DNA of 64,000 nucleotides from Mycolicibacterium hassiacum DSM 44199. Its GTDB lineage: Bacteria; Actinomycetota; Actinomycetes; Mycobacteriales; Mycobacteriaceae. The notes beneath the pieces were generated by a model that did not search any database, was not told the origin of the DNA, and saw nothing but the letters and a program-made list of their open reading frames with translations. A program made the position numbers and the translations under genes. The DNA lies in assembly GCF_900603025.1 (NCBI RefSeq), contig NZ_LR026975.1, forward strand, positions 4,588,001 to 4,652,000. Reading direction: 5' to 3'. Shown one piece after another: positions 1-7,962 of this stretch (positions within the stretch are counted from its first letter, which is position 1; each line of letters begins with the position of its first letter).

Positions 1-417
1 GGTGCCGGCGTTGCCCATCGCCCCCAGCGCGTAGCCCCAGCGGCGCCAAACCGCCGCCCCCTGCTCGACCAGGTCCGGGTCGACCCAGTCGGGCACCCGC
101 TCGAACTCGGTGAACAGTTCGCGCATCGATTCGGGTGCCTCGGGCACGCTGTCGATGCCGTCGCGCTGGGCCCGTTCGACGAGTTCGCGGGCCCGGCGCG
201 CGCCCAGTTCGCCGTGGTAGGTCTCGGCGACGAACCGCTCGGCGACCGGGTCGCCCTCGGTGAGGCCGGCGATGAACCGGCGGGCGACCTCGTCCGACGG
301 CAGCGGGTCGAACCCGGTGAGCCGCTTGACCGTGCGGTAGACCGCGGCGCGCCGCCCGGTCGGCGGGTAACGGAATGCCGTCGGTGCGGTAGGTGGAGCC
401 GGGTCCGGTTCGGTCAT
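1..417 (-). CDS. MpaB-type oxygenase family protein (DUF2236), N-terminal 139 residues only
   Basis: The gene is open at the left window edge, so only its first 139 codons are visible. Translation from ATG at 417 gives a protein with the FDPLPSDEV stretch and, near residues 105-115, FERVPDWVDPDLV followed by GAAVWRRWGYALGAM. These are typical of the oxygenase MpaB/rubber oxygenase (Lcp) domain, a haem b-type family that is common in several copies in mycobacteria. The haem-binding histidine lies beyond the edge and cannot be checked. It starts 2 bp after the stop of the NTF2-like gene and has no strong Shine-Dalgarno, which suggests translational coupling. The substrate is unknown. Confidence 0.75.
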   Translation of the reverse strand, partial: MTEPDPAPPTAPTAFRYPPTGRRAAVYRTVKRLTGFDPLPSDEVARRFIAGLTEGDPVAERFVAETYHGELGARRARELVERAQRDGIDSVPEAPESMRELFTEFERVPDWVDPDLVEQGAAVWRRWGYALGAMGNAGT

Positions 418-419
418 GC

Positions 420-824
420 TCAGCTGCCGGAGGGCGCGAGCAGTTCGGCCATCTTCGGTATCACCGTCTGCAGGGCCTTCAGCGGGCGGATCATCACCTT
501 GAAGTCGACGATCTTCTCCGCGTCGGACCAGTGAATGATGTCGACCCCCTCGACGACGATCCCGTCGAGGGTGGCCCGGAACTCCAGCACCGCCGACCGC
601 TCGCCGTACCACTGGCTGACGTAGGTGAAGTCGGTTCCGGAGAACATCTTCTCCGCCGCCAGCAGGTAGGCGGCCGCCTTGTCGCGGCCCTGCTGCGGGG
701 TGAACACCGCCGGCGAGTAGAACGTCGCCGACTCGTCGAGCAGTTCGTCGAGCAGGGCCCGGTCACCGCTGTTGATGAACCGCAGCCACTCGGTGACGAC
801 GCGTGGGGTATCAGGCGAGGTCAA
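420..824 (-). CDS. NTF2-like (SnoaL-fold) protein
   Basis: A protein of 134 residues with the cone-shaped NTF2-like pattern: an N-terminal helix (TEWLRFINSGDRALLDELL), then alternating strands with motifs such as VEGVDIIHW and EKIVDFKVMIRP. Family members are small hydrolases, isomerases or binding proteins; no catalytic set can be assigned. I chose the TTG at 824 because a GGAGG at 833-837 lies 8 nt upstream of it. The longer GTG start at 833 would sit directly on that ribosome site. The gene lies 76 bp downstream of the ABC permease gene and 2 bp before the MpaB-type gene, so it may share their transcript. Confidence 0.75.
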   Translation of the reverse strand: MTSPDTPRVVTEWLRFINSGDRALLDELLDESATFYSPAVFTPQQGRDKAAAYLLAAEKMFSGTDFTYVSQWYGERSAVLEFRATLDGIVVEGVDIIHWSDAEKIVDFKVMIRPLKALQTVIPKMAELLAPSGS

Positions 825-832
825 CGCGATCA

Positions 833-837
833 CCTCC
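833..837 (-). promoter_or_regulatory. Ribosome binding site deciding a TTG start
   Basis: GGAGG on the minus strand, 8 nt before the TTG at 824 and overlapping the alternative GTG at 833-831. The spacing favours TTG as the initiation codon of the NTF2-like gene. Confidence 0.5.
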
Positions 838-900
838 GCAGATCCAGGGGTGCGGTGCCGGGCACCGGCCGTTCGGGGCCCACGATAGCCGAACCCGCGG

Positions 901-1722
901 TCACGCCCACTTGGCGATCGCCCACCGCTCGAACAGGCCGAGGATCGAATCGGTCAGCTTGCCCAGCAGGGCCAGCGAGATGATCGCCAGGAAGATGCGG
1001 TCGATGCGCCCGTTCTGCCCGGAGTCCAGCAGCAAGAACCCCAGGCCCATCGAACTGGCGATCAACTCGGCGGCGACCAGGAACAACCACGACTGCGCCA
1101 GCGCCAGCCGCAGCGCCGACACCGTCGACGGCACCACCGCCGGCAACTGCACGGTGGTGAACAGCCGCACCCCGTGCAGCCCGAACGCGCGTCCGGCCTC
1201 GAGCAGGTGCGGATCGACGTGGCGCAGCGCCGAGCCGACGATGGTGTAGACGGGGAAGAACGCGCCGATCGCGATCAGGATGACCTTGGACTGCTCGCCG
1301 ATGCCGAACCACAGGATCAGCAGCGGCACCCAGGCCAGCGACGGAACCGCGCGGACGGCGCCGAACGTCGGCGCCAGCAGGATGTTCGCCAGCCGCGACA
1401 GCCCCACCACCGCGCCCAGCGCCAGCCCGATCGCGGCTCCGAACGTGAAGCCCAGCAGCACCCGCTGGGTGGAGATCGGGATGTAGGTCCCGTACAACCC
1501 GCGTTCGGTCAGGTCGACCGCCGCGGCCACCACCATCCCCGGCGACGGCAGCATCGACACCGGCACCCGTCCGCTGGTCGAAACCCATTGCCAGACAGCC
1601 AGTATCAGCAGCGGCAGCAACGCACCGCCGAGGATGTGCAGGCGACGGGCACGGCCGCCGGGAGTCGCCCGGTCCGTGCTGGTCGGCTCGGCCGCGACGG
1701 TCTCGGTCACGGGGGAGCTCAT
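901..1722 (-). CDS. ABC transporter permease, SsuC/TauC type
   Basis: Inner-membrane permease of 273 residues with an N-terminal cytoplasmic tail of about 28 residues and roughly six hydrophobic segments. It carries the binding-protein-dependent transport signature (the EAA loop region near EAGRAFGLHGVRLFTTVQLP). It belongs to the alkanesulfonate/nitrate/taurine permease group. Its ATG overlaps the TGA of the binding-protein gene (ATGA at 1719-1722), so it is the third gene of a coupled importer operon after the ATPase and the binding protein. The substrate is inferred only at class level: sulfonate, nitrate or an aromatic precursor such as a thiamine pyrimidine are all possible. Confidence 0.88.
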   Translation of the reverse strand: MSSPVTETVAAEPTSTDRATPGGRARRLHILGGALLPLLILAVWQWVSTSGRVPVSMLPSPGMVVAAAVDLTERGLYGTYIPISTQRVLLGFTFGAAIGLALGAVVGLSRLANILLAPTFGAVRAVPSLAWVPLLILWFGIGEQSKVILIAIGAFFPVYTIVGSALRHVDPHLLEAGRAFGLHGVRLFTTVQLPAVVPSTVSALRLALAQSWLFLVAAELIASSMGLGFLLLDSGQNGRIDRIFLAIISLALLGKLTDSILGLFERWAIAKWA

Positions 1723-2732
1723 CGCAGTCGTGCGGCGTCGGCCTGTTCGGCGAAGCTGTCGTTGACGATCGTCGCCAGCGCGTCATCGACCTGCTGCCGG
1801 CTCGGTACATCACCGAGGTCGACGAAGATCGGGCCGATCCGCTCCAGGACGGCCAGCTGCGCCTGGCCCGGCACCTGGTCCACATCGAGGTTGGAGCGCT
1901 CGCGAATCACCTTCTGCGCCACCGGAAGATCGATGCCCGCCGCGTCGGCCAGGATCTGCGCGGTCTCCTCCGGGTGCTCGGCCGCCCAGTCCGCGGCGGC
2001 GGCGTAGGCGTCGACCACCAGCTGCGCCACCTCGGGCTTGTCGCGCAGGAAGTCCTCGCGGGCGTTGAGGAACCCGTAGCTGTTGAAGTCGACGTTGCGG
2101 TAGAACAGCGTGGCGCCGGTCTGTTCGGCGTTGGCCATGATCGGATCGAGCCCGGCCCACGCGTCGACCGAACCGTTCTGCAGGGCGGCCCACCCGTCGG
2201 CGTGCTGCAGGTTCTGCACCGTGATGTCGTCGGGGCTCAACCCGTTGGCCTCCAACGCCTGCAGCAGGAAGAAGTACGGGTCGGTGCCCTTGGTGGCGGC
2301 GACGTTCTTGCCGCGCAGGTCGGCGACGCTGGTGATGTCGCTGCCGGCGGGCGCCACCAGCGCGGCCCATTCCGGCTGCGAGTAGATCGCGATGACCTGG
2401 ATCGGAGAGCCGTTGGCGCGGGCCAGCAGCGCCGCCGAGCCGGCGGTGGAGCCGACGTCGATCGCCCCGGCCCGCAGCGCCTCGTTGGCCTTGTTCGACC
2501 CGGCCGACTGCACCCAGTTCACCTGCAGCCCTTGCTTTTCCAGCCAGCCCTGATCCTTGATGATCAGGCTCAGCGGGTTGTAGGTGGCGAAGTCGATATT
2601 GAGCACCTCACCGGACACGCCGTCGCCGTCACCGGATCTGTCGGTCTTGCTGTTCTCGCCGGCGACGCATCCGCTGAGCACCAGGACGGTGGCGGCGAGC
2701 ACCGCGAGCAGTGCGGTTCGAACAAGTTTCAT
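1719..2732 (-). CDS. ABC transporter substrate-binding lipoprotein, SsuA/NrtA-like
   Basis: A 337-residue secreted lipoprotein. The N-terminus (MKLVRTALLAVLAATVLVLSGC) is a lipoprotein signal peptide with the lipobox LSGC. The body is a periplasmic-binding-protein type II fold of the NMT1/SsuA group (YNPLSLIIKDQGWLEKQGL, GAIDVGSTAGSAALLARANG, LRGKNVAATKGT). The ATG at 2732 is fixed by the signal peptide and by a 4-bp ATGA overlap with the ATPase gene. In mycobacteria the mature protein would be anchored outside the cytoplasmic membrane and deliver substrate to the adjacent permease. The ligand cannot be read from the sequence. Confidence 0.9.
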   Translation of the reverse strand: MKLVRTALLAVLAATVLVLSGCVAGENSKTDRSGDGDGVSGEVLNIDFATYNPLSLIIKDQGWLEKQGLQVNWVQSAGSNKANEALRAGAIDVGSTAGSAALLARANGSPIQVIAIYSQPEWAALVAPAGSDITSVADLRGKNVAATKGTDPYFFLLQALEANGLSPDDITVQNLQHADGWAALQNGSVDAWAGLDPIMANAEQTGATLFYRNVDFNSYGFLNAREDFLRDKPEVAQLVVDAYAAAADWAAEHPEETAQILADAAGIDLPVAQKVIRERSNLDVDQVPGQAQLAVLERIGPIFVDLGDVPSRQQVDDALATIVNDSFAEQADAARLR

Positions 2733-3577
2733 GTCCTGATCTCCTCGGTCACGCGATGGGGTTGGTTGTGCCGGTCGACGCCCAGGCCGTCGAGGAGCTG
2801 TCCGCGCAACTCGGCCAGCTCCGCCGAACCGCGGTCGCGGGGCCGCTGTCCCGGCACCACCACGGTCTGGCGGGTCGTCGCGCCGGGTGGGCCGTCGTCG
2901 TCGCGGCCGAGCAGGATCACCCGGTCGGCCAGCTGCAGCGCCTCGTCGACGTCGTGGGTGACCAGCAGCACGGTGGTCGGTGCGGCGGCGTGCACGTCCA
3001 GCAGCAGGTCCTGCATCTTGAGCCGGGTCAGGGCGTCGAGCGCGCCGAACGGCTCGTCGAGCAGCAGCACCCCCGGGTTGCGGGCCAACGCCCGGGCCAG
3101 CGAGGTGCGCTGCGCCATGCCGCCGGACACCTGCCGGGGGCGGTGGTCGGCGAACTCGGTGAGCCCGACCAGCTCCAGCAGCCGGGCCACCGTCGCCTTG
3201 CCCTCGGCGGCCGGGGTGTGGCGCGGCAACCCGAGGGCCACGTTCTGGGCGAGGGTGCGCCACGGCAGCAGCCGGGGTTCCTGAAAGCCGACCGCGCACC
3301 GCGGGTCGTAGGAGCGCACCGGGGTGCCGTCGATGCGGACGGTGCCCGAGGTCGGGTCGTCAAGCCCGGCGGCGATGCGCAGCAGCGTGGACTTGCCGCA
3401 GCCGCTGCTGCCGAGGATCGCGATGATCTCGCCCGGTGAGACCTGAAGCGTCAGGTCGCGCAACACCGTGCGGACGGCACCGTCGCCCGACGGGAACGCC
3501 CGCCCCAGACCGTCGAACGACACCGCCAGCGCCCGGTCGGCGGCGCGGTCACGCGTGACCGGGGTGCTCGCGGGCAT
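2729..3577 (-). CDS. ABC transporter ATP-binding protein, SsuB/TauB type
   Basis: A 282-residue ATPase with Walker A GSSGCGKST, Q-loop region VGFQEPRLLPW, signature VSGGMAQR, Walker B VLLLDEP and switch histidine (VTHD). The C-terminal ~40 residues after the core are Pro/Arg rich. The start at 3577 follows CTGGAG by 7 nt; a longer frame to 3622 lacks a ribosome site. It is the first gene of the importer operon and overlaps the binding-protein gene by ATGA. It energises uptake through the neighbouring permease. The sulfonate/nitrate-type assignment comes from family resemblance of all three subunits. Confidence 0.88.
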   Translation of the reverse strand: MPASTPVTRDRAADRALAVSFDGLGRAFPSGDGAVRTVLRDLTLQVSPGEIIAILGSSGCGKSTLLRIAAGLDDPTSGTVRIDGTPVRSYDPRCAVGFQEPRLLPWRTLAQNVALGLPRHTPAAEGKATVARLLELVGLTEFADHRPRQVSGGMAQRTSLARALARNPGVLLLDEPFGALDALTRLKMQDLLLDVHAAAPTTVLLVTHDVDEALQLADRVILLGRDDDGPPGATTRQTVVVPGQRPRDRGSAELAELRGQLLDGLGVDRHNQPHRVTEEIRT

Positions 3578-3636
3578 ACGGGAACTCCAGCCAGACGGTG
3601 AGACGGGGCATTTCACGGCCACAGTGCCGCGCCGCG

Positions 3637-3665
3637 ATCCTTCTTCCGAACCGACTCGGCGTCAA
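3637..3665 (-). promoter_or_regulatory. Candidate promoter of the ABC importer operon
   Basis: On the minus strand TTGACG (3665-3660) is followed after 17 nt by AAGGAT (3642-3637), about 60 bp before the ATPase start. The -35 is good and the -10 weak. No transcript evidence. Confidence 0.25.
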
Positions 3666-3718
3666 GGGTTTTGTCCACGCTGGTTCGAAGGCTTGTGCGG
3701 CGGTTCGATCCGGCCACC

Positions 3719-4846
3719 TCAGGCCAGGCGCGCCAACGCTGTCTGCGGGTCGTAGCCGGTGAATCCGTCGAGGGCGCCGGTGCGCAGCCGGTTCACCCAA
3801 CCCGGGTCGGCGAGCAGCGCGCGCCCGATCGCGACGATGTCGAACTCCCCGGCGTCGAACTGCTCCACCAGCCGGTCGACCGGCGCCGGTTCGATGACCT
3901 GTCCGGGGCGTTCGCTGCGGAACTGGGTGGCCAGCCCGACCGAGCCGACCGCGATCACCGGCAGACCGGTCAGCCTTCTGGTCCAGCCGGCCAGGCTGAG
4001 TTGCGGATCGTGGTCGGGGAACCCCGGCAGATAGTGCCGACGGGTGGACGGATGCAGCACGTCGACCCCGGCGTCGACCATTGGGCGCAGCAGCTGCTGC
4101 AGTTGATCGGGGCCGTCGGCGATGGTGGCGGTGTAGTCGGTGCCCTTCCACTGCGAGAACCGGAAGATGATCGGGTAGTCCGGTCCGACCGCGGCGCGGA
4201 CCGCGGCGATGACCTCGGCCGGGAACCGGGTGCGTGCCGTAAGCGACCCACCGTAGCCGTCGGTGCGCTGATTGGTTCTCTCCCACAGGAACTGGTCGAG
4301 CAGATAGCCGTGCGCGCCGTGCAGTTCGACGGCGTCGAACCCGATCTCGCGCGCGGTGGCCGCGGTGTGGGCATACAGGTCGACGAGTTCGGCCAGCTCC
4401 TCGGCGGACAGCGCCCGGCCCCGCGGTTGTCCCTGTCCGTCCACACCCGACGGGCCGACCGGCACCACACCGTCCCCGTCCTCCCGCTGGATGCCCTGAT
4501 GCCACAGTTGCGCGGCGATCGTCGCCCCCTCGGCGTGCACGGCGTCGATGACCCGCCGCCATCCGGCCAGCGCCTCGTCGCCGGCAAGGGTGGGGATGGA
4601 GTACGGGTAGCCCGCCGCCGGATCGGGCAGCCGGATCCCCTCGGTGATGATCAGCCCGACCCCACCGGCCGCGCGTCTGCGGTAGTACTCGGCGACGTCG
4701 GGACCCGGAATGCCGCCGGGGGAGGCCTGCCGAGTCATCGGTGCCATCGCGAACCGGTTCGGGACGGTCAGCGATCGGATGGTCAGGGGGCGGAACAGAT
4801 GCTCAACGGCCATGCCCGCATCAACGCCGGCCGCCGTGCGGGACAT
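3719..4846 (-). CDS. NADH:flavin oxidoreductase, Old Yellow Enzyme family
   Basis: A 375-residue FMN-dependent TIM-barrel oxidoreductase. Seen are the N-terminal LFRPLTIRSLTVPNR, the active-site segment HGAHGYLLDQFLWERTNQRTD, the FMN/phosphate region near the C-terminus (IVAIGRALLADPGWV), and an IIFRFSQWKG strand. These enzymes reduce enones, nitro compounds or similar electrophiles with NAD(P)H; the natural substrate is unknown. The start at 4846 has only a weak AGGG upstream. A second ATG at 4813 (MAVEHLFRP) would fit the usual family N-terminus equally well. It lies between the ABC operon and a Crp-type regulator on the same strand. Confidence 0.88.
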   Translation of the reverse strand: MSRTAAGVDAGMAVEHLFRPLTIRSLTVPNRFAMAPMTRQASPGGIPGPDVAEYYRRRAAGGVGLIITEGIRLPDPAAGYPYSIPTLAGDEALAGWRRVIDAVHAEGATIAAQLWHQGIQREDGDGVVPVGPSGVDGQGQPRGRALSAEELAELVDLYAHTAATAREIGFDAVELHGAHGYLLDQFLWERTNQRTDGYGGSLTARTRFPAEVIAAVRAAVGPDYPIIFRFSQWKGTDYTATIADGPDQLQQLLRPMVDAGVDVLHPSTRRHYLPGFPDHDPQLSLAGWTRRLTGLPVIAVGSVGLATQFRSERPGQVIEPAPVDRLVEQFDAGEFDIVAIGRALLADPGWVNRLRTGALDGFTGYDPQTALARLA

Positions 4847-4874
4847 TCCAGGGCCCTCACCCGGCGGGAAAACC

Positions 4875-5699
4875 TCACCCGGCAGCCGACAGCAGCGCCC
4901 CGCCCGCGGATGCGGACGGGGGCAGCGGCTGCAACCGCGGCTCGCGGCGGGGCGTGCGCTGCGGATACGGTGCGCGGCTTCCGGCCCGGCGGGCCAGTCG
5001 AGCCGGGTTGTAGATGACCACGCCCTTGCTCAACGGCCGCAGCCAGCCGCGCTGGGTGAAATCGCTGAGCGCCTTGTTGACCGTCTCCCGCGACGAGCCG
5101 ACCAACTGGGCGAGTTCCTCCTGGGTCAGCCCGTGGTGCACCCGGATCGCATCACCGTCCGGCTCGCCGAACCGCCGGGCCAGCGTCAACAGCCGGTCGG
5201 CCAGCCGCCCCGGTACGTCGACGTGGATCATGTCGCAGAGCGCATCGTTGGTGCGGCGGAACCGGCGCGCCAGAAGACGCAGCAACGGCTCGCCGAGCGT
5301 CGGGGATTCGGCCAGGCTCGCGAAGATCGCCGGCCGGTCGATGTGCACGGCGCGCACCGGGGTCAACGTGGTCGCGGTCGACACACACGGACCGGGATCG
5401 AACGCCGACAACTCGCCGAACACGTCGCACGGGCCGAGGACCTCCAACAGGCCCCGGCGGTCGTCGCCGGTGCGCTGCGCCAGCTTGACCCGGCCCTGGA
5501 CGATGACGTACAGCCGGCAGTCGGCGTCGCCCCGTTCGAACACCACGTGCCCGCGCGGGAACTGGACCGGTTGGAACCGGCGCAACAACGTGCCCACCGC
5601 CGCGGGGTCGGCACCTTCGAAGATCCCCGACCCGGCGAGCGCCTCCTCGGCGGTACGCACGGCCGTCAGGGGACGCTGCACGTACTGGGCTGACCGCAC
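4875..5699 (-). CDS. Crp/Fnr-family transcriptional regulator
   Basis: A 274-residue regulator. Residues ~20-135 form a cyclic-nucleotide-binding fold (VFERGDADCRLYVIVQGRVKL, DVFGELSAFDPGPC). Residues ~175-230 form the winged helix with recognition helix VGSSRETVNKAL. After the usual family end (NPARLARRA) there is a Pro/Arg-rich tail of about 35 residues that is uncommon for Crp proteins. The GTG start has no Shine-Dalgarno, but a TATGAT box lies 6 nt upstream, which suits a leaderless mRNA. The ligand is not evident. The next gene upstream, the phosphotransferase, is divergent and shares the AT-rich intergenic region. Confidence 0.85.
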   Translation of the reverse strand: MRSAQYVQRPLTAVRTAEEALAGSGIFEGADPAAVGTLLRRFQPVQFPRGHVVFERGDADCRLYVIVQGRVKLAQRTGDDRRGLLEVLGPCDVFGELSAFDPGPCVSTATTLTPVRAVHIDRPAIFASLAESPTLGEPLLRLLARRFRRTNDALCDMIHVDVPGRLADRLLTLARRFGEPDGDAIRVHHGLTQEELAQLVGSSRETVNKALSDFTQRGWLRPLSKGVVIYNPARLARRAGSRAPYPQRTPRREPRLQPLPPSASAGGALLSAAG

Positions 5700-5705
5700 C
5701 CAGCC

Positions 5706-5711
5706 ATCATA
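5706..5711 (-). promoter_or_regulatory. -10 box for a probable leaderless crp-like transcript
   Basis: TATGAT on the minus strand ends 6 nt before the GTG at 5699, in an AT-rich stretch. Transcription would start at or next to the initiation codon. No convincing -35 hexamer is visible. Confidence 0.4.
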
Positions 5712-5763
5712 CCTGTATTCATTTATCTATATAACCGATAGGGTCCGCCATCGAGGGGATTTA

Positions 5764-5779
5764 GTGAAGTATGCTTCAC
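5764..5779. promoter_or_regulatory. Operator-like dyad GTGAAG-N4-CTTCAC
   Basis: A 16-bp sequence with perfect 6-bp arms and a TATG centre. It sits in the divergent region between the Crp/Fnr regulator and the phosphotransferase. It differs from the Crp site GTGA-N6-TCAC by a two-base-wider centre, so the bound protein is uncertain. Confidence 0.35.
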
Positions 5780-5835
5780 CGCATGCCTCGGCCCTGGCGT
5801 GCCCTGCGAACCGAACCCGCGACACAGGAGGCCTC

Positions 5836-7031
5836 GTGAGCACCCCGACCGATCACCTCGTCCGTCCGATCGTCGCCGGGTTGAGCGGCACCGCGCGCAC
5901 CGGCCGCGCCCTCGTCGAGGCCGCCGCGGCGGTGCTTCCGCTGGCCTGGGTCCCCACCCCCTTCCCGCGCACCGCCGCCGACGTGGACCTCGACTTCCTC
6001 AACCGCGCGCTGTCGCGATTTCCGGCCCGGTTGGTCGACGCCCGGCCGGTGGGCGGGACCAACGGCACCACCGACCGGGTACGTCTCGAATTGGCCTGGA
6101 ACCGCGACGATCTCGACGACCTGCCGCGCCATGTGTTCATCAAGAGCACCCCGTCGAGCGCCAAGAACCGCACCATGGTGGCCGCGCTGGCACTGGCCCG
6201 CAACGAGGCCCTGTTCTACGAACGGGCCCGGTCGGCGCTGGGCCCGCGCATCGCGCCGGAGTGCTTCGCCGCGCACGCCGGACTGGGCGCCCGCCATCTG
6301 CTGGTGCTCGAGGACATCGCCGATCGCGGCGGCGATCCGATGGCGTTGTGCGATGACATCGACGCCGCCTACGCCCGCGCGATGATGGCGACGCTCGGCG
6401 AACTGCACGCCGCGTTCTGGGAGTCGCCGCGGTTCCGGGGGACCTGCGGTTCGTCCGCAGCGAACGGGAACGGCCCGGATTCGCGTTGCTGCTGCGCCAG
6501 TTCCGGCAGGTGCGGACGAAGCTGCTGAAGTCCGACGAATACGACCTGCCGCGCGAGGTGCGCGAGATGGCCGAGTTCGTCAACGCCAACGACTGGGCGC
6601 TGCACGCCAACTGGGAGCGCGGCCCGCAGACCCTCATCCACGGGGACACCCACCTGGGCAACAGCTTCGGGTTGCCGGACGGCAGCGTCGGCCTGCTGGA
6701 CTGGCAGGTGCTCTACCGCGCTCCCGGGTTGCGCGACGTGGCGTACTTCCTGGTCACCTCGGTGCCCACCGAGGTGCGCCGGGCACACGGCGACGAACTG
6801 CTGCAGACCTATCTGGACAGCCTCGCCGAACACGGCGTCGAGGAGGTGCCGTCGTTGGCGCAGGCCTGGGATGCGGTGCGGTTGTTCGCATTCGACGCGT
6901 GGGATTCCTGTGCCATCACCCTGATCTGGCCGGGGCTGCAGGCCCCGGAGAACGTGGCGAAGTCCAATGAGCGCGCCAATGCGGCGATCGTCGACCTCGA
7001 CGTCATGCCGGTGCTGCGGCGCAGCGTCTGA
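5836..7031 (+). pseudogene. Phosphotransferase (aminoglycoside/choline kinase-like), frameshifted
   Basis: Two reading frames together encode one APH-like kinase of about 398 residues. The first (GTG at 5836, AGGAGG at 5826-5831) carries the N-lobe, e.g. GGTNGTTDRVRLEL and HLLVLEDIA. The second carries the catalytic part, with Brenner motif HGDTHLGNSF and the metal-binding LLDWQVLYRAPGLRD. They join at a run of five G (6437-6441); six G would restore FRGDLRFVRSERE in one frame. As written, the first frame ends at 6528 after unrelated residues, so no active enzyme is made. This is either a recent one-base deletion or a homopolymer sequencing error. Such kinases often sit near fatty-acid genes in mycobacteria; the substrate is unknown. 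Confidence 0.8.
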
Positions 7032-7067
7032 CCCGAACGTCTACTTCGTGACCGAAAGGAGCCGGCT

Positions 7068-7433
7068 ATGAGCGCACTACATATCGCCCGCAACGTGATC
7101 GGCTGGAGCCGCATCGGCCTCGGCGCGCTGCTGTTCGTGGCGCCGCGGGTCGCGGCCCGCGCGTGGCTCGGCCCCGACGGCGACAACGCCGGGGTTGGAT
7201 TGTTGTTCCGCAGCATCGGCGCCCGCGACATCGCGCTCGGCGCCGGGCTCCTGGCCGCCGAACCCGCAAACAAGTCCTGGTCGCGCGCCGGGGTGGCCGC
7301 CGACGTCGGCGACGTCATCGGATCGCTCGTCGCGCTCGGCCCGGTGCCCACCCGCCGCCTGCTGCCGGGCACCCTGCTGGCCGCGGTGTTCGTGGTGGCG
7401 GGGCTGCTGCTGGAGCGCAACGACTCCCGCTGA
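7068..7433 (+). CDS. Small membrane protein of unknown function
   Basis: A 121-residue protein with hydrophobic segments near residues 15-31 (GLGALLFVAPRVAARAW), 50-64 (DIALGAGLLAA) and 98-115 (LLPGTLLAAVFVVAGLLLE). It resembles a group of small actinobacterial integral membrane proteins without assigned function. The start is supported by AAAGGAG 6-7 nt upstream. It follows the broken phosphotransferase by 36 bp on the same strand. Confidence 0.65.
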   Translation: MSALHIARNVIGWSRIGLGALLFVAPRVAARAWLGPDGDNAGVGLLFRSIGARDIALGAGLLAAEPANKSWSRAGVAADVGDVIGSLVALGPVPTRRLLPGTLLAAVFVVAGLLLERNDSR

Positions 7434-7486
7434 GCGGTCGATATTGACGACTGCGGCACGCGCCGACCCGGCATAGGGTTGAGGCC

Positions 7487-7930
7487 ATGCGCATGAGCAG
7501 CACGGTGTCGCGGCCGGTGGCCGCGCTGGCCGCCCTGGCGGTGTTGTCGGCCTGCGGCAAGACCGGCGACGACACCCCGGCGGCCGAGTCCGGCACCAGC
7601 ACCCGGGCCGCGCAGACCAGCCAGACCACGCAGACCACCACCCGGCCGGCCGAGCCCAGCGGCGAACCGGTCGGGACGGCGGTGATGCGGGTCGAGGGCA
7701 GCGGGACCGCCGACATCCGCTACCGGATCAACAGCGGGCCGGAGCAGACCGACAACGATGTAACCCTGCCCTGGGAGAAGCAGTTCCCGGTCTACGAGGA
7801 GCTGGAGAACGAGGTCATCGCCGACGCCGGCGAGACGATCCTGACCTGCACGATCATCATGGACGGTGAGCTGCTGCTGGCGTTCAAGACCGAGCCGCGC
7901 CCGAACTGCAACTTCATGTACTTCGGTTGA
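7487..7930 (+). CDS. MmpS-like lipoprotein
   Basis: A 147-residue exported lipoprotein. The signal peptide ends in lipobox LSAC (Cys23). A Thr/Gln/Ala-rich linker (about residues 25-60) follows. The C-terminal ~85 residues match the MmpS extracytoplasmic domain pattern: a V-x-GSGTADIRYRIN strand, the LPWEKQFPV segment, and ILTCTIIMDGEL with a later Cys (PNCNF) that could form a disulfide. Classical MmpS proteins partner MmpL transporters, but no mmpL gene is adjacent, so this is an orphan. The anchoring by lipid rather than by a transmembrane helix also differs from most MmpS proteins. Confidence 0.7.
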   Translation: MRMSSTVSRPVAALAALAVLSACGKTGDDTPAAESGTSTRAAQTSQTTQTTTRPAEPSGEPVGTAVMRVEGSGTADIRYRINSGPEQTDNDVTLPWEKQFPVYEELENEVIADAGETILTCTIIMDGELLLAFKTEPRPNCNFMYFG

Positions 7931-7962
7931 TCCCGGCCGGCCGCCGGCGCGCAACGTTTCGG

